Assembly (NCBI RefSeq): GCF_000003815.2
Contig: NC_049985.1
Span: forward strand, 1,267,410-1,331,409
Source: Branchiostoma floridae
Taxonomy: Eukaryota; Chordata; Leptocardii; Amphioxiformes; Branchiostomatidae
DNA: 64,000 nt
Direction: 5' to 3'
This document shows, piece after piece, positions 13,701 through 25,700 of the stretch. Position 1 is the first letter of the stretch. Every line of letters begins with the position of its first letter. The notes beneath the pieces were generated by a model. It did no database searches and had not been told where the DNA came from. It saw nothing but the letters and a program-made list of their open reading frames with translations. The position numbers and the translations under genes were made by a program.

Positions 13701-16700
13701 GTAGCTGTAAGTATTAATTGGAAGGGGACTAGTATAACATAGCTAACAAGACTGGAATTCAGGCTAGCTAAATACAGTCCTAGCTTTGGTCCGAGTTGTG
13801 GTATATACCGTCCAGGTAATCTTGTGGCCAAATATTGTGCTACACTCAGTACAGCTGTTAGTCTTTGGCAGATGAAATTTAAAGGATGACTTGTAAAGCC
13901 AAACATCTCATGAGATAGCAAGGTGTTACTTGTACTGTTGTAGTTGTGGAAAATTTTGGACCACTGCGTGGTTCTTGCATGCAAAGATCACATCAGTTCT
14001 GTAACAGTGTATACACGTCAGAACAGAAAGTTAAACCCAAAGCTGGAAAACGTTTGTGCTAGAGTTGTCTGTTGCAGTAGATGTTACAAATGGAGATGCT
14101 TCAGGGTTCGCTGCACTCTTGCCCTGTATTTGTTTTCAGTTCAGAATGTGGCCCCTGCTTCTCTCCTCACTTCTCTGGAGTAGCTTCCTACACAAACTTG
14201 TGCTGCTGCATGTACACACTGTGTGATTTATAACTACTGGGGAGGCTGGAGTGTTTCACAATAGGGGCATAAGGGTGGACTGTTCTATTTGAAAATCAGG
14301 AAGGGTAGTATTATAGTAAGGAAAATCTTGGCCCATTTTTACTTGCAGAAATCTCCCATCTTGTTTGCCCCCCCTTGAACTTGTAAAATGGGACAGTCTG
14401 AAGTTTGTTGCAACCAGCATCTTCCAATATATTGATAACCTATCAATTTCTGATGTATTTATTATTGTTTGAGGTTCAGGATTATGTTTTTCTTTTGTAC
14501 AAAAGTCATCTTGTTTTCTCCCCTTGAATTTATGAAATGGAACAGTCAAAAGTTCACTGCAACCAATATCTCCTAATGTTTTGATTGTCTATTATTGATC
14601 ATTAAGTATGTGTTGATTATTGTTTGCCGTTCAGGATAGTATTATTTTGAGTTGGTCCTTGAAAAAAAGCCTGGTCTACCCCTCCCTTCACTTGAAGAAT
14701 GGAACAGTCCTCAGTAGCTATCTTGGTTGCAGTGAGGAAGTGGTTGAGAATGTGTTTGCCTTTGATGTTCTCAGTTCGCAGCATACTTGAACCACAGATT
14801 TATGGTGGTAGGGGAAACCTGACGAAGGCTCACAGCAGGAGACATAGTTCTAAACCAACACCACATATCAACCATATCCCCTCTCACTCATTCACTCCCC
14901 CAGCTTCCAGCCTTCAAACACATTCAGCAAATGGTGACCATACCAAGTTCTCAATCTATATATTGTAGACGCTTGTATAGTGATTGCCATGTACATGAAC
15001 CAACCAGATTCTATTTTACAACGCTGTGAAACAAAGACAAGGGCAATCTCTCACTTTGTATACTCTAGATGATTTTATAGTATCTGCCATGTAACAACCT
15101 GTTTCCTTTTTCTTTTACAATAAAGATTTTTAAAATAGTTTTATTTAAATACTAGAACCACAGATTTATAGAGGTAGGGGAAACTTGACGAAGGCTCACA
15201 GCGGGAGACGTAGTTCTAAACCAACACCACATATCAACCATATCCCCTCTCACTCACTCACTCCCCCAGCTTCCAGCCTTCAAACACATTCAGCAAATGG
15301 TGACCATACCAAGTCTATATATTGTAGATGCTTGTATAGTGGTTGCCATGTACATGTACAACCTGCTTCTATTTTAGGCCACACCAATTTAATTTCTTGG
15401 TTCACGGATTTTTTCATAAAAAATATGGAGCGAAAGGGCGAAATAAAAATAAAAATAAAAATTGTAAAATGGTTGGGGTAAAGGTAACGACTAATCCAAA
15501 ACATAACGAAAAAAAGTTTTCAGCTTGAAAAAAGTAAAAAAACACTATTATTGTACATTAACAGCACCTGTACCCACACTTTAAGGAGATTATAATATAA
15601 AGGCCAATTTGCTACCCCGGAAAGTTGGTGAATGGTTTCATTAATGGTGAAAATTTGCTGAGTGGTAATTTTTATTTTTATTTTTTTTTCCAAAAAATTG
15701 GAGCGAGCGAATCCGTGAACCAAGAAATTAAATTGGTGTGGCCTTACAACGCTGTAAAACACAGGCAAGGGAAAGCTTAAGGTAGCAAGCTCTCACTTTG
15801 TATATTCTAGATGATTGTATAGTGACTGCCATGTAACAACCTGTTTCTTTTTCTTTTGACAATAAGGATTTTAAAAACATTTTTGAAAAAAAAAAATCCT
15901 GGAACCACAGATTTATGGTGGTAGGGGAAACCTGATGAAGGCTCACAGGGGGAGACGTAGTTCTAAACCAACAGCACATATCAACCATATCCCCTCTCAC
16001 TCCCTCACTCCCCCAGCTTCCAGCCTTCAAACACATTCAACAAATGGTGACCATACCATGGTGGGCTCGCTGGTATCTCTCCAGGGCCAGAAGTGTAGCC
16101 CGCTTGCCCAGTTCATGACAGCTCAAGCAAGGGTTGGTTTCAATGACAGAGCTCTCTGTACATGGATAACTCGAAATGCCAGCTAAGAAGACGGGCTTGT
16201 ACTTAAAATATTATATTTAGCAGATGCAAAGAGCCAAAGAAGAATATATTCAGCAGATTACGTACCTACCTAGTCCCTTACTTAACAGATTGGGCCAGGT
16301 AACCTTTTTAACCCCCCCCCCCCCCCCCCCCCCCCTAGCCGACCAGTGGATACCAGTGACCAGGATTCAAATGCCTCTGTTTTGCACAGTATTGATACAA
16401 AGTGATACACCAGTTTGTTGGCTTAAGGATTTTCAAAGAATATCTTAGGTAGGCCGAAGGGGCAGTAGGTTGGTATCCACTGTGTCTGTATCATAGAATA
16501 TGCTTCACTGCAAAAATAACATCAAAACAAAGCCTGAAGACCAGGTATTAGCAGGTGTAATCAGTTGCATTTGTTTATGGAGTGAATATAGTATTAGAAG
16601 TTTTCTTCCCAGTACTGTTTTTGATCTTCACTTGCTGTACAATGTATATACTTTCACCTTGAGTTTTAATATGTCCTAGGAAATAAATTGTTTCAGTGTT

Positions 16701-19700
16701 ATCTCATTTTTATGTACTCCATCTGAAATCAAAGCTGGACCCATGACCTTTGCACTGTAATCCTCTAAGCGCTCCAAATTTCATTCCACCTAATGCCCAA
16801 ACCCTCGTGGTATCAGTGAAGTCAAGGGGTCAACATTTTGAACACGTTTCCCGTCAGTTTGGCTGATGGCGGGGATTCTGAGGCGGGCTATCCTCGCCCG
16901 AGGCACAGACTTACAGCAATTTATCGCAGGGCGCAGTGGTATTACTATCACTTGTTGGGGATCACGTTAAATGGTTGTGTGAGACCTGGATTTTTGGCAG
17001 AGCATTTCTCCGATTTGGGAAAATCCGTCCCTAATGGTGACTGGGTGTATGTGAGGGATTTGAAGTGGCAAGCTGGAAGCCGGGATTTATTATCAGAGGT
17101 GAAATGTTTATGGTTTACCAGGGATAGCAGCTGTTGAGGGGCACACCGATTGATTTTTTTGGTTCTCTGCTTTTTTTAAATAATAGCAAGCAGACATCAT
17201 AAAAGGCATAGGGAAAGGAGGAGAACTTGAATATGACCGAATTCACTCCATAAAACTGAGACACCAAGCCATAAACCTGGTCCTCTGGCTTTGTTTTCAT
17301 TATGTTTTTTTCAAGTATAGCATATCTTTTATACTTATTCTTTTTTAAATCCGAGAACCAACAAATTAGATTGGTATGGCCTTAAGGGGCACAGTTGTGA
17401 GTTATAGTTTCAGAGGTTGCCCTTTCCTGCCACTAGATTAGGCTCAAGATTAACTGTAGGGATCAGGCTGGGATTCGGGATTAGTGCATTTTGTATAGTA
17501 TTGATTGTGTGGTGAATGGGGGTATTGTTTCAGTATGTGTGAATATGGTATTAGATTCAGTAACATACAGTCAAACCCTTGTATGTGAACAGTCAAGCGA
17601 CTGGACAAAAATGGTCACAGTAGATTATTACTAGATAGGTGACCATATGGTCCTTATGACTATGCAACAAAATATGGTTGACTGACAAGCACAGAGTATT
17701 TCAACTTTTGACCTTGTTTAGGAGGAGATCCACAGATATATAGAATGATACTGATAGTGATAAGCACAATCATGATATTGTGTTTTCTAAATCTAATCCT
17801 TTTTATTCTTCCTGTTCCTCTGAAGACAACTTCCCAACTTCTTGTCAAACAGAAACAGCAATGTGAGCCACAGAAGTACATGACACATTTCCCGTCAACC
17901 GTCGTGTGATTTCTAACCAACTTTTACCCTGTGCCTTTCCAGGTAAAACTGACCCCATCACATACTCCATCCACTCCGGCGACCGGCAGGGATACTTTGC
18001 CATCGACCCGACGACCGGGCGGATCTACACACAGCTCAACCTGGACCATGAGACAGTCAGCAGCCTTCTGCTCAACATCCAGGCCTCCAGCGGAAACCCA
18101 CCCGTCTACGGTCGCGCGCAGGTCAACATCACCATCCTCGACATCAACGACAACCGTCCCGAGTTCACCGTGGCTACGGAGAGCGTCGCCATCACCGAAA
18201 ACGTTTCCCCCGGTACGATCATCTTCGTAGCGAGCGCTCAGGATCAAGATGCCGGTAGCAACGGGCTTGTACGCTACTCGCTCCTCAACAACCAGGACAA
18301 CTTGTTCAGCGTGAATTCCATCTCCGGGGAGGTGAAGATCTTGCGGAGTGTGGATGCGGACGATGACAACCCGTTGCGTTACGAGTTAAAGATCATGGCC
18401 CACGACCAGGGCACACCTCAGCGGTTTTCGAACCTGACCCTATTGGTCATCATTCAGGACGAGAACGACAATGGCCCGATGTTTAGTCCGACGTTCTACG
18501 ACGTCCAGGTTCCGGAGTCCGCCAGCGTGAACTATCGTTTTCTGCAAGTCACCGCGCTCGACCGCGATAGCGGACTGAACGAATTCATCACGTACTATCT
18601 CTCCAACAGCGCGGATTCGCCCAACTTCGGCATGTTCCCGGACGGTTGGCTCTACGTGAAACATCGTCTGGATCGCGAGCTTCGTGACTCGTACTTCCTC
18701 CAGGTTGTTGCCAGGGACAACGGCTCGCCCCCGCGTAACGCCACGGCGAACGTCCGTGTGACGGTCACCGACGACAACGACAATGACCCCAGGTTCACGC
18801 AGGAGTCGTACCACTTTTCATTGGTTGAGAATCTTCCGACAGGCACAACGGTTGGTACGGTGTTCGCTGTGGATGCGGATATAGGGAATAACGGGGACCT
18901 GGACTTCTCCATCATCCCAAACAATTCAAGCTTCATCATAACCACAGGACACCAAAGGGGTGAGTTGTACTTGTTTAGCCACATTTTTAAGGGTAGCATT
19001 ACCCCCACACATTTTGGTGTTGGAAAATGCTTATACAAGTTAGACAAGCAAGCTCGAAGGAGTGAGTGAGTGAGTGAGTGAGTGAGTGAGTAGATGAGTG
19101 AGAAAGGCATAACCACAGGATACCAAAGGGGTGAGTTGTTCATATTTAGTCACATTTTTAAGGGGATCCCCTCAATTTTGGCATTGGAAAAAGCTGACAC
19201 AAGTTAGACAAACAAGGTCGAAGGAGTGAGTGAGTGAGTGAGTAGATGAGTGAGAAAGGCATAACCACAGGACACCAAAGGGGTGAGTTGTTCATATTTA
19301 AACACATTTTTTAAGGGGATCCCCTCAATTTTGGCATTGGAAAAAGCTGACACAAGTTAGGCAAACAAGGTCGAAGGAGTGAGTGAGTGAGTGAGTGAGT
19401 GAGTGAGTGAGTGAGTGAGTGAGTGAGTGAGTGAGTGAGTGAGTGAGTGAGTGAGTGAGGAGTGAAAAGTTTTTGAGAGATTCTTAGACTAGAAAATGCT
19501 CCTTATGCTCTTGGAGGCTCATCTGCAAAAGAATGATCTTCAAGAAATCGTTGCATATTTCTACCAAGTAAAAAAACTGTAACACTGTCTAAATGTGTTA
19601 GTTTTTGTTGCAAAGCCCATCATATTATACACAAAAGCGAAAATGCATGGCATTGTGTGTATTGAAAGTCTTGTTCTGATGTCTTGTAGGTGTGATCAAG

Positions 19701-22700
19701 ACCAAGAGGCCTCTTGACCGCGAGACCACGGCCAGGTATGACCTTGTGCTGAAGGTCAGGGACCGGGGCACGCCTCCCCGCACCGCCACGGCTACGCTGC
19801 ACATCGTGGTGGAAGACATGAACGACAACGCGCCTTACTTCAGTCACAGGTAGGGACGCAAAACATGATTTATTTTGTTTCAAACTCTGCAACTTAATGC
19901 CAAAGAAAGCTTCTAGAGGGCCCAAACTTATGTCACTTTTTCCTAAGTGCAAGAGCTTATCTACCATCTAAAAATCGTGACCATACATGTAGCTTGTTCA
20001 GAATTAAAAACATGTGATAGAAAAATCCTTCCAAATTGTTGCATTGGATCTCTGATTATTAACACGGTGACCATACATTTTATTCCCTCATAGTTCAGAG
20101 ACTTCTTCTGGAGTTTTGAAACTGTTACTGTCCAAGTAAAGATTTTTGCAAATTGCCATTGACAATTTAATCATGACACGCAACGCGGTGCCTTTTAAAG
20201 GGAAAATCATTCTTACTCTGGTCTTATAACCTTTTATCTGTATCATATGAAAATCAATATTTATTGACACGATCGGCGTCGTGTGTGGAAGATAAACGCT
20301 TGCGGAACATGTTTGAGCTATGAAAAGTTTCCTGCCGAAAGTTAGATAAAATGTTGTCACGTTCAGTGTCAAATATGCAGGTCATTTTATCAGCGCACCT
20401 ATTATTGATCTAAAAGTAGCACCAGACCACACATCACACAAACAGTGACGTGTATCAATTAAAGTTTCATGTTGCAATTTAAAGAATGTCTTGCTACTCT
20501 GGAAAACCATTTTGCCACAAAGTGCCTGTCTCAATTTTGCTTTACTCTAAAATCTTTAAAATTTGGTTCTGGAAATGGTTCTATGTCAAATGTCTTTGCA
20601 AGTGATTTTACAAAACTGGAAGTAAAAAATAATCTCTGCACTCACAATTTCAATGATCATTTATAAGTTTAAAGCTAGGAACACAAATGTTGGGCATTTG
20701 CTGTCTATAAAAGTCTTTTGCATTTTGAATTAGAATGGATTGAATACTGACGTTTTGAAGAGTTCACATTCATACTTATCTCGACATTCATGATTTTCAG
20801 GTAGTAGAATAAAAGAATGGTATGTTGAAATAAATATAATGTGGCTTGAATCAAGAATTACATCAATCCACTTTCTATAGAAAGACTTTGACACCTTGAA
20901 TCACTCATTAAACAGGCAATGTTTGCGTAGCATTTCGTTGGCAGTGTCAACCATTGACATGTTTGGTCAAAGGGTTTAAAAGTCACCAGACTTATTTCAT
21001 TGTTGTCTGCTATGTTAGGGCCTGGCCGTGTACCCAGATAAGGGAACTACGGGAAAGCTATGTTTGGGCCAGACATTCGGCTGTTTGGCCACAGAAACGT
21101 GGTTTTATTGAAAACATCCGTGTGTGCACTGTTTGCCGAATATGTCAGTGACAGATCGAGAAGTCACTGGGATCTCTTTGAAAATGGCCTGCAATATTAG
21201 GAAACGTGCATGATGAAAACAAACAACCAATTAGACATTTTTGTTGGCATTTCTGCCTTGAAATTGTAATCCACAGAGGATATTGTGTAATAAAGCCACT
21301 TTTTATGTACTCTTGACTACGATAATTTTTACCATTGCTCCAAGCATTAACAATCATTTCCCTAGCAGCCACCTGTGCCAAAGTCCCTTAAGTTGTCATT
21401 TGTATATTTTAACATGGACATGCTATGGTCTTTTTTTTTGTGACGGATAGTTTGTGATATAAGGAAGAAGTAATGTGTGTTTGGGCCTCCTAGCAGCTTG
21501 CTAGATGGAACCGCAGGAACATTTTTATCAAAATCTTCCATGCATGATGGAACATAGGAACGACAAAATTCCCGTGACATTCACTATGCAGGTAGCTTTG
21601 GCAGAGATGTTTTAAGGCAGGTGTCACAACGTTATCTACAATACCCGCACTATAACTGGTAACAGATTGAGACACACAAACGATATTGATCAATTTTCGT
21701 TGATATGGACACAGAGGACTCGACTGTTCCCCTTATCAGAATCCACCCCTAATGGGTTTTAATAACTCTCCATACCTAAGGCATCCTTATTGAGCTGTTT
21801 GTCTAGGCTTTATCTCCATGTGTGTCCCCTCTAATTGAGACTTGATGTGTGATTGTGTTGAAGTATTGTTTTAGCGTTCAGGACAAATTGTGCCTCTGCT
21901 TGGCATGTTGGGCTGTTGAACTTTGTTCCGCTGTGGTTGACTCAACGGTCGTGCATCTTGTATTCATAACTTCTATGGATACTTTTTGGCACATAAGCTA
22001 TGTATTATTGGTTCGTGGCTGATATGTTTTCGCCAATGTGTCAAAGAAATTTTATTGATGGCCCTCGTAGAGCAAGTAAGCCAAATGCAAATATTCTGCA
22101 AAGTGCATAATTCGGATACTTAAAAAGAAGGTCTTTTCTCGTTAGTTCATCAAACATGGATAGATTCCATCAGATACATTTGTAGGTTGTTCTCTTTTAA
22201 TCAAATCAGCGAGATCTGGAATGTTTCCCAGACCTATTCAACTCAGTACAGCCAAACCTGTCTAAATGACTACTGAAGGGACCATTAAAAATGGTCAAAG
22301 TTGACAGGGTAGAATTCCTAATGCTTGTCAATGAGAAAAATAATTGGGTACAAGAAGTAGTCACTAGTAGTACAGGGTTTGACTGTATTACTGAAAAGTG
22401 ACATTGTCAATATGTTTGCTGTAAAGAAGCCAACTACTGCTACATAAGGACCACTGTGGTATTGTGACTAGGGGTGGGTACCGGTACAGAAAATTCAGGT
22501 CCAGGTCCCGTTCAGGTCCAAAGGATCAGGTCCAGGTCCGGACCTGAACCTGGACCTGATTCAGTATGACTCATACCAATGGTCCATTTCACTACAAAGA
22601 AATCTGTTTGGTGGAGTATTAGACTTACACTGGCGTTTTAAAATCCAACAACGCTGACTGCACCTGTGACTTGGTAGTAATTACTATAAACTCTTCTCTC

Positions 22701-25700
22701 ACTTCACTCGTTATTTTCTTCCATCTGCAAGCACCAAAACGTGTGAATGCCTAATCAAATAATCTGTTAATTTTCTAATAGGTCCAACATCCGGTCCACC
22801 TAATTTTTTCAGGTCCGGTTTTTCTGGACTGGTCCAATAAGAAAAAAAACGGTTTTGTACCGGTATGCTGTACCGATACCCAGCCCTAGTTTGCTGTAAA
22901 GAAGCCAACTACTGCTACATAAGGACCACTGTGGTATTGTGACCATATTTTGCTGGTTGCCTAGATAGTTTTTCCCATGGACACAAGCATTCAGAATACA
23001 GATGAAGATGGTATGGCCTGTAGTAAATGTTAAAAAACAAACACTTGTTTTGCCATTCGCAGTGGTCTGCAACTGGGAAAGATACAGGAACAGCAGCCCA
23101 ATGGGACGGACAGTTCTTCTTTTACAGCCTCTTAAACAATATAATGTATCTTTTTTTACAATTTTTGGTTGCAAATGTTTGAATATTGAAAACCCCTTTT
23201 TCCCCTCCACAGTGGCCAGTACCTGGGAGAGGTGGAAGACCACCAGCAAAGATTGTCTTTTACAGCTTCTTAACAAAACAATTAAAATCTTTTCCCTACT
23301 GTTCTTAATCTTGGTTGCAAATGTTTGAATATTGAAAAACCATTTTTCCCCTTCCACAGTGGCCAGTACCTGTAGTTGTGAAAGAACAAGATTTTTTTAT
23401 ACAGCTTATTAAACAGAACAATATATTTCTTACTGTTCTTAATCTTGGTTGCAAATGATTGAATTGAATATTAAAAACCCATGTTCCCCCCTCCACAGTG
23501 GCCAGTACCTGGGAGAGGTAGAGGAGCACCAGCCCAACGGGACTGAGGTCATCAGGGTTCTGGCTGACGACCCAGATAACGGAGAGAACGGCACCATCAC
23601 GTACAGGCTCGTCACAAGTAAGAAGCACTCCTTTTAACCGTTTCTGCTGAATATGAAGATGCTGTACTGTATTAGAACAGTTGTATTGTAAAATATCTTG
23701 TTGAATATATGATGTTATGAAGAATGACCAATTATTATGATTATTAGAAACAATACTCTAATGACATAAAGGAATCACTGTACAACAAAATTGCTTTTTT
23801 TAAGAATGTATTTTTGTTCCTGCTATATGTTACTTTTTAGGTCTCAAAATTAATTTTTGGCAATACATCTACCCTAAAAATCTAAGTGTGCAGCAGAGAA
23901 TGTCAGCAAAACCTTATAATACATGCACCTTACTGATTCTGGTCATAGCTTAACTTCTACAGGTAACTTAAAAAAGAATTTAAAGCAAATAATACAATCA
24001 AGGTTTTTTTTATAGAATACTTTCTGACCAGCTTTGAGTTCTGCTAATACCTTATAACACTGCCCATCTTCCACAGGCACACCTGGGATGAACGGAGAGG
24101 AGATGTTCAACATCCACTCCCAATCTGGCCTCATCACCACCAACGCTCCTCTGGACCGCGAACAGAAGCCGACTTACGTGCTGTCGGTGGCCGCGGTCGA
24201 TGGGGGAACACCACCCCGCGAGCGTACGACGTTCGTGCACATCCATGTAACCGATAGCAACGACAACGCACCGGTGTTCGTCAACTCCACGATTTCCATT
24301 GAGGTTGAGGAGGGGTTGGAAGCAGGTTCGTTGTTTTTTTAAAATTACAAACCATTCTTTTTATGACTTACAAAGTCAAATTAAACATACACATTCAGAG
24401 TATGGAACAAATAACAAACAAATGGAAGGACATAATCATACAAGTAACAAAACAGACAGATAAGGAAACAGTGAAAGTGCATTGTTGAGATCCAGAAAGG
24501 AACAAAATCGAGAGACAAACCCTTTCTTAACTGTTAACTTACATTTGTTGTTCCATCCATGATACAAAAACAATGGATTGTACAGAACGATACAGAAAGA
24601 GATCCCTAAGAAGTGTAACTATATACACATTATTGTTTTTCTAATGCCATTTTACCCCTTTTCTAACAAGATTTTACCCGCCCCTTTCTAGGTTCAACGA
24701 TTGGTTCGGTCCACGCCCTTGACAACGACGAGGGTGAAAACGGGCGCGTGTCCTACGAGATCATGCAGGGGAATCTGTATGGCACGTTCGGCGTGGACCG
24801 AAACACAGGACGGATCTTCACCGCCAAGGAGCTCGACTTCGAGCTCAACGCTCGCTACCGTCTGATCGTGCAGGTATGATATAACCTAGAGCCTTTGGGT
24901 ACTGTATTATGACCACTAAATTGTCCTGAAGAAGATGATGACAGTAGAAAGGCGACTCCTAAGAGTAAGACAAGATTCTGAATGCCTTTGAAAATTAACC
25001 CAAGAGACTACCTAGAACAGTAAGAAGTGGTCACTAGTACTGTATCATGTACTGTATATGATGACCACTGAAAGGCCCTAAAGGATATGACGGCTGTAAA
25101 AAGGCAACTCCTAAAATAAACAGGATTCTGAATACCTTGGAAAAATAACCTAAGAGACTACCTAGGATGGTAAGAAGTGGTCACTAGTACTGTCATGTGC
25201 TGTCTTCTTTGCTCTGGGACCAAGTAGGGTACCTTACAGATACCATTTGTGTGTCTCTTAGCTCTGAGGATCAGGTTGTTGCGACACTGGATGGACTTGT
25301 GTTGTTTATTGCTCGACAATATATAGCCAATGTATTATACAATATACATCACATTGCCTGACGTTTTATCCTTTAAAATTCTTGACTTGACTTGACTTGC
25401 AGGCACAGGACAACAATGCTCGCAGTCAGAAAAGCAGCACAATCTACGTCAACGTCAACGTGATCGACATCAACGACAACGCGCCGACATTCCGCAGCGA
25501 TCCCGTCATGTTCGGTCTCCAGGAGAACACGGCCGTGAACAGCACGGTCTGGACGTTTTCCGCCACGGACGTGGACAGCGGGAGAAACGGCGCGGTCCGC
25601 TACCGCATCATGGACCAGCTGCCCAACGGGAACAACTTCCGGATCGACTCGGTCACGGGGGCGCTACAGACCACCACGCCGATCGACCGCGAACAGACCA

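Larger units (their letters stand above)
7740..17942. other. Intron 1 of the window, 10.2 kb
   Basis: Contains no coding segment that fits the cadherin fold. It is rich in repeats: MITEs at 7771-7979, 8874-8983, 15377-15743 and 17139-17381; tandem arrays at 8390-9020, 11405-11600, 12285-12445, 14290-14730 and 14789-16060; a SINE near 13243-13400; and a 24-C homopolymer at 16312-16335. An open minus-strand stretch of 171 codons (13469-13984) has no recognisable domain. Confidence 0.8.

Noticed and set aside
18960-19069. Reading frame of Dachsous exon 2 continuing past its donor to a stop at 19069
   Set aside because: The cadherin pattern stops at the donor, and the phase joins perfectly to 19690. 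The extra residues are intron translation.
22809-23357. 182-codon minus-strand open frame
   Set aside because: It is the antisense of the repeated exon 4 acceptor copies and part of the hAT-like MITE, with no domain.
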